DNA of 64,000 nt from Arthrobacter pascens. GTDB lineage: Bacteria; Actinomycetota; Actinomycetes; Actinomycetales; Micrococcaceae. Of this stretch, positions 41,917 to 50,387 are shown piece after piece. A model generated the notes under the pieces. The model was not told the DNA's origin. It made no database searches and worked only from the letters and a program-made list of their open reading frames with translations. The DNA is taken from positions 4,092,001 through 4,156,000 of the forward strand of contig NZ_JAUSWY010000001.1 of assembly GCF_030815585.1 (NCBI RefSeq), written 5' to 3'. The translations under genes and the position numbers were made by a program. The stretch's first letter is position 1, and every line of letters begins with the position of its first letter.

Positions 41917-42944
41917 AATCCCTTCTGAAAAACCGGCTGGCCTGGCCGGTCCTGGCCCTCGTCGCACTGCTGGCGGTCAACCAGATCTTCCGCGGGGATT
42001 TCCTCAGCCTGCGGATGCAGGACGGCCACCTGTACGGCAGCATCATCGACATCATGCGCAATGGTGCGCCCACCATCCTGATCGCACTCGGCATGACACT
42101 GGTCATTGCCTCCCGGGGCATCGACCTTTCCGTTGGTGCCGTGGTCGCCATTGCGGGCGCCGCATCCTGTGCCTACATTGCGGCTTCTCCTGAACCCGCT
42201 TCGCCGGCAACAGCCGCTGTTGCAGTGGTCATCGCTGTTGTGGCCGGCCTGGTGCTGGGGGTCTGGAACGGCTTCCTGGTTTCCACTATCGGCGTCCAGC
42301 CCATCATCGCCACGCTGGTGCTGATGACAGCCGGACGCGGCATCGCCCAACTCATCACGGACGGCCAGATCGTGTCCGTCACCAATGACAGCTACAAGGC
42401 AATCGGCGCTGGCTACCTCTTCACCCTCCCTGTCTCGATCCTGATCACCGCCGTCGTGTTCATCCTGGCAGCGGTCCTGACGCGCCGGACCGCGCTGGGA
42501 ACACTGATCGAGGCGGTCGGCATCAACCCGGTCGCGAGCCGGCTGGCAGGGCTGCGGGCACGGAACATCATCTGGATCGTGTACATCTTCAGCGCGTTCT
42601 GTGCAGCGATCGCCGGACTGATGATCAGCTCCAATGTCACCGCAGCGGATGCCAACAACGCCGGCCTCTACATCGAAATGGACGCCATCCTCGCCGTTGT
42701 CATCGGTGGAACATCCCTCGCCGGCGGACGCTACAGCCTAGTGGGCACGGTGGTGGGCGCCTTTATCATCCAGACCCTGACAACCACCGTTTATACCCTG
42801 GGCATCCCCCCGGAGGTCACGCTGGTGTTCAAAGCGCTGGTGGTTCTCACTGTTTGCCTGCTGCAGGCTCCCAAGGCCCGGAACCTCCTGAGGAACCTCA
42901 AGCCCGCAAGCCCGCTTCGCACTAAGGAAAAGGTCGCAGTCTAA
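41913..42944 (+). CDS. ytfT: Sugar ABC transporter permease (YtfT-like)
   Basis: 343 residues with about eight to ten membrane helices and the permease family motif 'LVIASRGIDLSVGAVVAIAG'; the conserved coupling region is 'GINPVASRLAGLRARNIIWI'. Forms the heteromeric channel with the following permease. GTG start overlapping the ytfR stop; its TAA overlaps the next ATG by one base. Confidence 0.92.
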   Translation: MKSLLKNRLAWPVLALVALLAVNQIFRGDFLSLRMQDGHLYGSIIDIMRNGAPTILIALGMTLVIASRGIDLSVGAVVAIAGAASCAYIAASPEPASPATAAVAVVIAVVAGLVLGVWNGFLVSTIGVQPIIATLVLMTAGRGIAQLITDGQIVSVTNDSYKAIGAGYLFTLPVSILITAVVFILAAVLTRRTALGTLIEAVGINPVASRLAGLRARNIIWIVYIFSAFCAAIAGLMISSNVTAADANNAGLYIEMDAILAVVIGGTSLAGGRYSLVGTVVGAFIIQTLTTTVYTLGIPPEVTLVFKALVVLTVCLLQAPKARNLLRNLKPASPLRTKEKVAV

Positions 42945-43960
42945 TGTCTCCCCTCTCCACAGTGGCCCCGCCCACGCCCAAAAAGGCCTCGGCCGTCCGG
43001 CACCGCCTTCGCACGGGTACGCGCTACGCGCCGACGCTCGCCACGCTGGCCCTCTTCATCCTGATGTTCATTGTTGGTGCCGGCATGTACCCGAGCTTCC
43101 TCTCGGGTCAAGTTCTGCTGAACCTCTTCATCGACAACACCTTCCTGATCGTGCTGGCCGTCGGCATGACCTTCGTCATCCTCACGGGCGGAATCGACCT
43201 TTCGGTGGGAGCCGTCGTCGCCCTCTCCATGATGGTCACAGCAACCATGCTTCAAAACGGCTGGAACCCTGCCATCGTCATCCTCTCGGTGCTGGTGATC
43301 GGCGGAGGACTCGGCCTGCTCATGGGGCTGATCATCCAATATTTCGACATCCAGCCCTTCATCGTGACCCTTGCCGGCATGTTCCTGGCCCGTGGCCTTT
43401 GCTACGTGATCAGCCTCGAATCGATTCCTGTTACCGACCCTTTCTTCACGGGTATGGCACAGGCGAGGATCCCCCTCTCGGAGGAGCTGTTCATCTCCCC
43501 CGGCGTCCTGATCGCGCTCATCGTCGTCGGCGCGGCGTTCTTCATCCTTCACCACACCCGCTTTGGCCGGACGGTTTACGCCATCGGCGGCAACGAGCAC
43601 TCCGCCATGCTCATGGGACTTGCGGTCAAGAGCACCAAAGTCCTTGTCTACTCCGTCAGCGGGCTTTGCTCAGCCATCGCCGGGATCCTGTTTTCCTTCT
43701 ATAGCCTTTCGGGGTACAGCCTGGCAGCCCAGGGCATGGAACTGGATGCCATTGCCGCCGTTGTGATCGGCGGAACGCTGCTGACGGGCGGGGTTGGCTA
43801 CGTGCTGGGTTCGGTGGTGGGTGTCCTCGTGCTGGGGATCGTCCAGACCTTCATTGCCTACGACGGAACGCTTAGCTCCTGGTGGACCAAGATCGTCATC
43901 GGCGGCCTGCTGCTGGTCTTCATCTTGCTGCAGCGGCTTTTCACGAGACGGACCAGCTAG
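42944..43960 (+). CDS. yjfF: Sugar ABC transporter permease (YjfF-like)
   Basis: 338 residues, BPD_transp_2 type: 'TFVILTGGIDLSVGAVVALS', 'YAIGGNEHSAMLMGLAVKST' and 'ELDAIAAVVIGGTLLTGGVG'-like C-terminal half. Second half of the channel. In E. coli ytfQRT-yjfF this order is the same. A 17-bp hairpin follows before the GH43 gene. Confidence 0.92.
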   Translation: MSPLSTVAPPTPKKASAVRHRLRTGTRYAPTLATLALFILMFIVGAGMYPSFLSGQVLLNLFIDNTFLIVLAVGMTFVILTGGIDLSVGAVVALSMMVTATMLQNGWNPAIVILSVLVIGGGLGLLMGLIIQYFDIQPFIVTLAGMFLARGLCYVISLESIPVTDPFFTGMAQARIPLSEELFISPGVLIALIVVGAAFFILHHTRFGRTVYAIGGNEHSAMLMGLAVKSTKVLVYSVSGLCSAIAGILFSFYSLSGYSLAAQGMELDAIAAVVIGGTLLTGGVGYVLGSVVGVLVLGIVQTFIAYDGTLSSWWTKIVIGGLLLVFILLQRLFTRRTS

Positions 43961-44015
43961 GTTCAGCGGACTTCACCTGGCCGAAATCTGGACCACAACA
44001 GCTCCAGAACCCACG

Positions 44016-44054
44016 CATGACCAGGGCCCTGCTTTCCGCAGGGCCCTGGTCATG
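44016..44054 (+). promoter_or_regulatory. Hairpin between yjfF and the GH43 gene
   Basis: CATGACCAGGGCCCTGC (44016-44032) pairs perfectly over 17 bp with 44038-44054 around TTTCC. There is no U-tract, so it is likely a partial terminator or mRNA stabiliser that uncouples the extracellular enzyme from the importer. Confidence 0.8.
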
Positions 44055-44084
44055 CCAAGGCACCAACGAAAGGACACTTCCGCA

Positions 44085-45536
44085 ATGACTTCTTTGCCCC
44101 AGCCCTCCTTCTCCCGCCGTTCCTTCCTGGGCGCGGGCTCCGCTGCCGCTGTGCTCGTGGCAGGCGGCGCGACGGCGGGAAGCCTGTTTGGTGCCTCCCC
44201 CGCCACGGCCGCCACGGGCCCAAAGCCCGCCCTCAACCCCATCGTCAGCCAGCGCGCTGACCCGTGGCTCATGAAACATACCGACAACCAGTATTACTTC
44301 ACCGGGTCAGTTCCGGAATACGACCGCATTATCGTGCGGTCGGCGTCAACCATTTCCGGACTCGGCAGCGCGGCGGAGAGTGTCGTGTGGAAGCGGCCGG
44401 CCTCCGGCACCATGGGAGGTCATATCTGGGCACCCGAACTGCATCACTTCGACGGCAAGTGGCACATTTACTTCGCGGCAGGCGACAGCAATGACGTTTT
44501 TCGAGTGCGTATTTACATGATTTCCACCGCCTCCGCGGACCCGGCTACGGCTGTCTGGGAAGCTCCCGTGCGGGTATTCACGCACGAAGACACCTTTTCC
44601 CTGGACGCCACCACGTTTGAGCACAACGGCACCCGCTATCTGGTGTGGGCCCAGAGCGACGCGGGCGTGAATTCCAGCCTATTTATCGCCTCCATGGCTA
44701 CACCCTCCACGCTGTCCAGCACCCCGGTCCGCATCGCGGTGCCCACGCTGGATTGGGAGACCAGGGGCTTCCGCGTCAACGAGGGGCCGGCGGTCATCAA
44801 ACGAAGCGGCCGCATCTTCCTGACCTTCTCGGCGAGCGCCACCGACGCAAACTATTGCATGGGCCTGCTGACGGCCAACGCGGATGCGGACCTGCTCGAT
44901 GCAGCATCCTGGACCAAGACACCCACTCCGGTTTTCATCACGTCAGAGGGAAGCAAGCAGTACGGGCCGGGCCACAACTCCTTTACGGTGGATGAGGCAG
45001 GCAACGACGTGCTTGTCTACCACGCGAGGTCCTACCGGAACATCACGGGTGATCCTTTGTATGACCCCAACCGGCATGCCCGTGTCCAGCGGTTGTACTG
45101 GAATCCGGATGGCACGCCCCAGTTCGGCGTTCCGGTGGGCGACGGTCCGTTGCCTTACCGCTGGCAATCAGCCGAAACTCCTGCGGTCTTCTTGACCCAC
45201 GACGGGACCACCGTGACGGCTTCGGCCGCACCTGCCCTGGCCGCCTCGCAGTTCCGTATTCTGCCCGGCTACGCCAAGAAGAACTCCGTCCTGATCGAAC
45301 CAATCCTGACGAAGGGCCACTACTTCAGAATCGATGGCAACGCCCTTGTCATTGCCTCCACCGCGGGGGCCTCTTCGGCCTTCCTTCAGCGGAAGGGCTT
45401 GTCGGATTCCGCGGCGGCCTCTTTCGAATCCGTCGACGTCCCCGGCTCGTACCTGTGCCTGAACCAGGGAATCCTGACTGTGTCCAAGGTCGCGGCAGGC
45501 CAAAAAGCCGCCGCCACCTTCATACTGGCGTCCTGA
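44085..45536 (+). CDS. Tat-exported glycoside hydrolase family 43 protein with C-terminal AbfB-like module
   Basis: 483 residues from ATG 44085 (AAGGAC upstream). The N-terminus 'SRRSFLGAGSAAAVLVAGG' is a twin-arginine signal, processed near 'ATAA'. A five-bladed propeller follows with the GH43 catalytic Asp in 'ISQRADPWLMKHTDNQYYFT'-like opening ('RADPWLMKH'), 'GGHIWAPELHHFDGKWHIYF' and acid Glu in 'GFRVNEGPAVIKRSG'. The last 115 residues ('AVFLTHDGTTVTASAAPA', 'GHYFRIDGNALVIASTAG') look like an arabinofuranose-binding AbfB/CBM42-type domain. Likely an extracellular arabinanase or arabinofuranosidase feeding the importer. Confidence 0.87.
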   Translation: MTSLPQPSFSRRSFLGAGSAAAVLVAGGATAGSLFGASPATAATGPKPALNPIVSQRADPWLMKHTDNQYYFTGSVPEYDRIIVRSASTISGLGSAAESVVWKRPASGTMGGHIWAPELHHFDGKWHIYFAAGDSNDVFRVRIYMISTASADPATAVWEAPVRVFTHEDTFSLDATTFEHNGTRYLVWAQSDAGVNSSLFIASMATPSTLSSTPVRIAVPTLDWETRGFRVNEGPAVIKRSGRIFLTFSASATDANYCMGLLTANADADLLDAASWTKTPTPVFITSEGSKQYGPGHNSFTVDEAGNDVLVYHARSYRNITGDPLYDPNRHARVQRLYWNPDGTPQFGVPVGDGPLPYRWQSAETPAVFLTHDGTTVTASAAPALAASQFRILPGYAKKNSVLIEPILTKGHYFRIDGNALVIASTAGASSAFLQRKGLSDSAAASFESVDVPGSYLCLNQGILTVSKVAAGQKAAATFILAS

Positions 45537-45544
45537 CTTTCCCA

Positions 45545-45607
45545 GCGCGAACTGGCAGCTAATGACCCCAAACCGCAATTTTGAGGGAATCTGCTGCCAG
45601 TTCGCGC
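45545..45607. terminator. Long palindrome between convergent GH43 and LacI genes
   Basis: GCGCGAACTGGCAGC (45545-45559) and its perfect complement (45593-45607) flank 33 bases, whose inner parts ('ccccaaa', 'tttgaggg') also pair partly. It probably acts as a two-way terminator for both converging genes, or is an intergenic repeat. Confidence 0.65.
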
Positions 45608-45610
45608 AGG

Positions 45611-46621
45611 TCAGATAGCCGCTGTGCTTCCCCGGACCACCAATTCCGGAGTGACCACGATTCCGCTGACCGGCGCCCCCTGTTCGATTTCCCCCACCAT
45701 GGCATCCACGCAGCGCCTGCCGAGCTCCTCGAAGTCCTGGCGGATGGTGGTCAGCGGCGGAACGAAGTAGGCCGCCTCGGGCGTGTCATCGAACCCGACC
45801 ACCGAGATATCGCCCGGAACGCTGATACCTGCCTCACTGAATGCCCGCAACAAGCCGAGCGCCATCTGGTCGTTCCCGACGAAGATTGCCGTGGACGACC
45901 GTTCCGCAGCCAGCTGGCGTCCGATTTGGTAGCCGCTGCCCGCACTCCAGTCGCCGTGGACGAGTAAGTCATCTTCCAGCCCGGCGGCGCGCAGCGTCTG
46001 CCGCCACCCTTCAGCCCTTGCGGCACCGTCGATCCAGTCAAGGGGGCCGGAGATATGGGCAATCCTGGTGTGACCCTGGTCAATGAGATGCCTGACTGCG
46101 AGCTCCGCACCGCGCGTCTGGTCCACCATGGCACCGCTGATCTTCTCGTTGCCCAGCGAGCCGACGGTCACAACCGGCACGTCCAAGTCCATCTCGTCCA
46201 GCGCACTGAGCGTTTCGGAGTGCGGAACCACCACCACCACCCCGTCCACTGACTGGTCCTGAAAGTGCCGCAGGGCATCGGAGATGGTGTCCCGGTTGAC
46301 GGTTTTCAGCGCCGCGATGCTGACGAAGTAGCCCGCGTTCCGTGCTGCCTGCTCCACGCCCAGGATGGTATTGGCCGGACCGTATTGGGAGAGCTCACTG
46401 CCCAGTACGCCAACGGTCTGGGAACGCCGGGTCACCAGGCTGCGGGCAGCGGTGTTGCGGCGGTACCCCAGCTCCGAAATGGCTGCTTCCACGCGTTCCC
46501 GGGTTGCCTTGCTGACGTTGGGGTGGCTATTAACCACCCTGGAGACGGTCTGATGGGACACGCCGGCGAGTGCGGCTACGTCGTTGAGTCGCGGAAGCCT
46601 GCGGCCGTTGATGTTCGCCAC
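45611..46621 (-). CDS. LacI family regulator, probable repressor of the arabinose/arabinan regulon
   Basis: 336 residues: HTH 'RLNDVAALAGVSHQTVSRVV' and hinge 'ELGYRRNTAARSLVTRRSQT', then a periplasmic-binding-like sugar domain ('GFDDTPEAAYFVPPLTTIRQ'). It ends the arabinose gene block and is the only LacI gene in it. The four sites (TGTGAACGCTAACA) upstream of GH51, araBDA, secreted GH51 and the importer have the LacI-type central CG. Assignment of these sites to this protein is inference; the other LacI at 27584 is a rival. Confidence 0.88.
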   Translation of the reverse strand: MANINGRRLPRLNDVAALAGVSHQTVSRVVNSHPNVSKATRERVEAAISELGYRRNTAARSLVTRRSQTVGVLGSELSQYGPANTILGVEQAARNAGYFVSIAALKTVNRDTISDALRHFQDQSVDGVVVVVPHSETLSALDEMDLDVPVVTVGSLGNEKISGAMVDQTRGAELAVRHLIDQGHTRIAHISGPLDWIDGAARAEGWRQTLRAAGLEDDLLVHGDWSAGSGYQIGRQLAAERSSTAIFVGNDQMALGLLRAFSEAGISVPGDISVVGFDDTPEAAYFVPPLTTIRQDFEELGRRCVDAMVGEIEQGAPVSGIVVTPELVVRGSTAAI

Positions 46622-46687
46622 AAATAGGGCCTTTCCACTGGGAGGTGTTGCTCCATATACTATGGCCCCGCGGCGGTTGCGGGGTGC

Positions 46688-48343
46688 CTATCTGGTTCGG
46701 GCCAGCAGTGCGTCCGCAAAAACGCTGGGGATGTCCTCCGGCGCCCGGGCAACATAGCTGGTGCCGCCCGTCGCCGCGGAAATCTTCTTCAATGTTTCTG
46801 CGTCCGCGTCCTCGGTAATGCCGATAGCGACGATGACCACCGGCTTGGCCGGATCACGTTCCCGCTGCAGGGTTTCCAGCAGCTGCTCCAGGTCCAGGGA
46901 CTCAGGATCCTCGTTGGCACCGTCCGTGAGCAGAATGACACTGTTGATGGCGCGGGAGTCGTAGGAGGCCTGGACCGTCCTGTAGGCGGCAAGGGTGGAG
47001 TCGTAGAGGCCTGTTGCACCGCCTGTGCGCTCCGACAGGCCTGCAATCCCTGCCACGAGCCGTTCACGTTGGGTTACCCCGTCAACCACCTGGTCCATTT
47101 TCCGGATGGGCTCAAGCTCCAGGTAGTCCTGGCTGCCGCCGCCCAAGCCAATCGAGAACGCCCACAACCCGAGGGCGGCGGTGTTCGGAAACAGTTTGCT
47201 GCCCGTCGTCGCTGCCTGCTGCGTCAGCTCCATCCGGGTCTTATCACCGGCGGGAAATTCCATGGAACCCGAGACATCCATGACCACCAGGGACCGGAAA
47301 GGAATGGCCTGCACGGCCCAGGCGCTCAAGGCCTGACCAACAGCCTGGGCGGACGCCGGCGCGAGCGCAACAACCGGGCCAATCCCCTTCTGATCCGGGA
47401 GGTTGCTGCTGTCCGCCGGGCGCAGTCCCTGCCCCGCAAGGTTCGTCTTGCCGTCTTCAGTAGCCACCTGTCCCGCCAGAACCCGTGCCGCCTCCGCCAC
47501 AGTCTCGGCCCGGGATCCGTTTCCGGCGGTGACCACCATGGGGTAGTTCAATGACACCGCCCCACTCTTCGGGACCGACGCCGACAGGCGAGCTCCTGAT
47601 GTGGTTCTGGAGAAGGTCAGCCATGCTTCTTCAGTCACGATGGCGAACCCACCGCCGGCAGCCACCGACTCAAGCTGTTGCGTGTCCGAGAGTTTCGCAC
47701 CCGAACGCTGGCCTTCCTTTTGGGCGAGCCGTGCCGTTGCAGCCTGCAACGCTTTGGCTTCCGTCAGGCCGGCCTGGACCTCGGATACTGCTCCCAGCAA
47801 CGCAACTTCGCCGCTCCCGCTCGCCAGGGGATCGCTGAACTGGACATCAGGAGCCTCCAGGACGCTGAGCCACGTGGCGAAAACCGGGACCTCACCGGTG
47901 CGTCCCACGATGACACCGGGTGTCGAGGCCAGAGACGGAACGATGACTTCAGGAGGGGTAGCAGTGACGACTCTTTGGACACGGACGGCAGAATCCGCCA
48001 CCCACACGTCCGGTGCGTCCTTGTCAGCTGATACCTTGGCCGCCAGCTCCTGCTGGCTCAAGATCTGGAACGTAAAGTTCACGCACGCCTCTGGCGGAAT
48101 CCGCGTCGCTGCCTGCTCGAGCACCGGGGCCATGGCGGCGTCCACTCCGACGCTCACTTCGTCGGGATTCCGGCATGCTGAGGCTTCCGCCGGCGTGCGC
48201 ATCCCCAGGAACCATAAAACGGCGCCGGCAGCCATCGCGACGGCAACGAAAGTTCCGGCAACCATGCCAAAACGGCGCCAGAAAGGGGATCGGCTGGGCG
48301 ACGTGCTGTGACGTGCGCGGCGGGCGGCTCGGCGAGCTGTCAT
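46688..48343 (-). CDS. Membrane-anchored solute-binding-like protein fused to a VWA domain
   Basis: 551 residues. A basic N-terminus precedes one membrane helix (about 27-47). Residues about 60-325 resemble bacterial extracellular solute-binding family 11 ('VSVGVDAAMAPVLEQAATRI', 'DAPDVWVADSAVRVQRVVT'). A C-terminal von Willebrand A domain has an intact MIDAS: 'VVMDVSGSMEF' (Asp356, Ser358, Ser360) and 'ILLTDGANEDPES'. It is outside the cell, anchored, and probably binds a metal-dependent protein ligand. It stands alone, with no permease or ATPase genes beside it. Function unknown. Confidence 0.8.
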   Translation of the reverse strand: MTARRAARRARHSTSPSRSPFWRRFGMVAGTFVAVAMAAGAVLWFLGMRTPAEASACRNPDEVSVGVDAAMAPVLEQAATRIPPEACVNFTFQILSQQELAAKVSADKDAPDVWVADSAVRVQRVVTATPPEVIVPSLASTPGVIVGRTGEVPVFATWLSVLEAPDVQFSDPLASGSGEVALLGAVSEVQAGLTEAKALQAATARLAQKEGQRSGAKLSDTQQLESVAAGGGFAIVTEEAWLTFSRTTSGARLSASVPKSGAVSLNYPMVVTAGNGSRAETVAEAARVLAGQVATEDGKTNLAGQGLRPADSSNLPDQKGIGPVVALAPASAQAVGQALSAWAVQAIPFRSLVVMDVSGSMEFPAGDKTRMELTQQAATTGSKLFPNTAALGLWAFSIGLGGGSQDYLELEPIRKMDQVVDGVTQRERLVAGIAGLSERTGGATGLYDSTLAAYRTVQASYDSRAINSVILLTDGANEDPESLDLEQLLETLQRERDPAKPVVIVAIGITEDADAETLKKISAATGGTSYVARAPEDIPSVFADALLARTR

Positions 48344-48499
48344 GAATGTGGCACCTGTCTGCTGGGGATTTCCTGCCTGCCGGATGAGGGCCCGGCCAGC
48401 ACTTCCCCACAGGTCCCGACACGACGTAGACCGGAAGGCCGCGGAATCAGTTCATTATACGTAAAGGGGGTGCCCGCCATCACATTGGGCCGGACACAA

Positions 48500-48536
48500 A
48501 AAACCCCGGCCTCCTGTGACAGGAAACCGGGGTTTT
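48500..48536 (-). terminator. Intrinsic terminator downstream of tRNA-Lys
   Basis: AAAACCCCGG/CCGGGGTTTT with inner CCTGT/ACAGG pairing; on the minus strand it is followed by a run of T. It ends the tRNA transcript 20 bases downstream. Confidence 0.8.
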
Positions 48537-48555
48537 CCACTCTTCGCTAAAAGAG

Positions 48556-48628
48556 TGGGCCCTGTGGGGATCGAACCCACGACCCACGGATTAAAAGTCC
48601 GATGCTCTACCAACTGAGCTAAAGGCCC
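48556..48628 (-). tRNA. tRNA-Lys (anticodon UUU)
   Basis: 73 bases, no CCA encoded. Acceptor GGGCCTT/AGGGCCC, D-arm GCTC-GAGC, anticodon loop CTTTTAA, T-arm GTGGG-TTCGATC-CCCAC; discriminator A. The 27-43 pair is mismatched (T/T), otherwise a complete cloverleaf. Confidence 0.97.
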
Positions 48629-48838
48629 CAGCCGACGGCGAAAAACACCGATCAGCCCAGTCCATTTCTGGACGTTAATACTGTACCCCACACCCGGGGC
48701 AGCTCCGGCACTGAGGGCGCACACCGCCGTCGTATGTCCGAGCCTTGCCATGCTGCCCCGCCAATACCAAGGCCACCCCCTGCCAACTGAAGCATCGTAT
48801 GCTCGATTTCCCCTGCGGCACAGGAGTAGCGTGGGGGC

Positions 48839-49498
48839 ATGAGCGAGCAAGCAGGACCCAGCCACTACGGCGGAGCCAATCGGCATCACAAGCCGAAGCA
48901 TTTCGCCCCCATCGACTTCGAGCCGTTTGCGGGTGGTGCGGATCCCGCCCGCGTCTCGGAGGCTGCGCACCTGGCTGCCCAGGCATTGGTGCGCCACGGC
49001 CGCGACAGTGACGACCCTGTCATCACCGAGCGGCTGGTCAAGCTGGCCGACGAGCAAGGGCTCGAGGCCATCGCTGAGATGTGGGCCGAAAGTCCGGCGC
49101 GGTCCCTGCCCGGTGCCCTGTGGCGGCTTTACGCCCTGCGGGCGGCTACAGTCCAGGATCCGGAGCGGATTTCTGTGTACTTCCGTGCAGGCAAGGACAC
49201 CGCGCAGGTCTCCAACGTAGTCGCGGGTGCCGCCGAGCCGCCGGGCGCCGATGAAATGACTGCCATGGCTGACGCCATCCTGTCCGGGGCTTTCGACGGC
49301 GAGTTCGACGTCGCGCTGGAACGTTCCGCTGCGTTCTGCCGGGTGGTGGCACTCGGCCAGGCGACCATCGCGGACGGTGCCGAGCACTCCAACGAGGCCC
49401 ACGCAAGCAAGCTGACACGCAACTCGCACCAGCTGGTGAAGACAGCGGAGGACCTTGAGCACGCGGCCAACGCCTGGCGCCTGGGCGAGCTGGACTGA
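48839..49498 (+). CDS. Conserved actinobacterial protein of unknown function
   Basis: 219 residues, mostly helical, without signal peptide or membrane segment. Sequence such as 'KHFAPIDFEPFAGGADPARV', 'LADEQGLEAIAEMWAESPAR', 'LPGALWRLYALRAATVQDPE' and 'LTRNSHQLVKTAEDLEHAAN' looks like a real, well-folded protein; similar proteins occur near this locus in related genera under various uninformative names. It is divergent from tRNA-Lys. I give no function. Confidence 0.75.
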   Translation: MSEQAGPSHYGGANRHHKPKHFAPIDFEPFAGGADPARVSEAAHLAAQALVRHGRDSDDPVITERLVKLADEQGLEAIAEMWAESPARSLPGALWRLYALRAATVQDPERISVYFRAGKDTAQVSNVVAGAAEPPGADEMTAMADAILSGAFDGEFDVALERSAAFCRVVALGQATIADGAEHSNEAHASKLTRNSHQLVKTAEDLEHAANAWRLGELD

Positions 49499-49768
49499 CC
49501 CAACTGGCCCGATCTGTCAATGTTGACTTGGGCCAGCCAACGTAGAACACTGAAACTGGTGTCGAGCCGCGAAACCCCCGGGCTTCAACAATTAGCCGCC
49601 TAGAGCGGCCTACCGCCGAGAGGCGTATCCGGTTCGGCACCATTTTTTGTGCCGATTTTCTTAGGGTCTGTTCACGGCCGGTAGAGTAATGGTCAGTTGC
49701 GGGCCGCAGTCAAGTCAGAAGGCCGGCGGCTCCCGCCCCAGTACATCCTCCGGAGACCGGTATCCCAC

Positions 49769-50386
49769 GTGAAGCTGCGCCTTTTCCCCCAGGAGCCCGC
49801 CGGGCTGAACCTCCTTTCCGAGATGGCACGTCAGATCGTGCTTGCCAGCGCAACCATGGCAGAGCTCCTGGGTGTCCCCGCCGCTGAACACAGCAAGCTC
49901 GTGGAGGACATGCACAACCACGAGGCCAAGTCCGCCGAACTGCACTTCGCCCTGCTGACCCACATGCGCACCAGCTTCGTGAACCCGCTCCCTCGGGAAG
50001 ACATGTACGCCCTGTCCCGCTACCTTAACGAGGCCATCGAGAAACTGGATGCCGCGGCCGAACTGGTTGCCCTGTACAAGCTGGAGCGGCTGCCAAAGCG
50101 GGCGGCTGACCAGTTGGAGGTCATCAGCAGGCAGGCTGAGCTCACCGTGGATGCGATGCGCCGGCTGAACAACCTCGACGACCTTGAGGACTACTGGATT
50201 GAGATCCTGCGGCTGGCTAAGCGGGCCGAACGGTCGCACCGGGTGTGGGTGGCGGACATGATCAAGGACATGAAATGGGCGCAGTATTCCCGCAACCGGG
50301 ACATCGCCAATCAGCTGGTGGAAGTCACCAAGGACATGCGGAGGGTTGCTACCCAGGTGGGCAGCATCATCGTCAAGGAATCCTGA
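49769..50386 (+). CDS. DUF47/PhoU-like phosphate transport accessory protein
   Basis: About 205 residues from GTG 49769 ('VKLRLFPQEPAGLNLLSEMA'), the family start; GGAG lies about 13 bases upstream. All-helical PhoU-like protein with 'LVEDMHNHEAKSAELHFALL', 'PREDMYALSRYLNEAIEKLD' and 'ELTVDAMRRLNNLDDLEDYW'. DUF47 genes are next to Pit transporters in many bacteria and appear to regulate them. The pit gene begins one base after its stop. Confidence 0.92.
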   Translation: MKLRLFPQEPAGLNLLSEMARQIVLASATMAELLGVPAAEHSKLVEDMHNHEAKSAELHFALLTHMRTSFVNPLPREDMYALSRYLNEAIEKLDAAAELVALYKLERLPKRAADQLEVISRQAELTVDAMRRLNNLDDLEDYWIEILRLAKRAERSHRVWVADMIKDMKWAQYSRNRDIANQLVEVTKDMRRVATQVGSIIVKES

Positions 50387-50387
50387 G

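Noticed and set aside
48455-49462. 335-codon minus frame spanning tRNA-Lys
   Set aside because: Reads through the tRNA and its terminator; the forward frame at 48839 is more protein-like.
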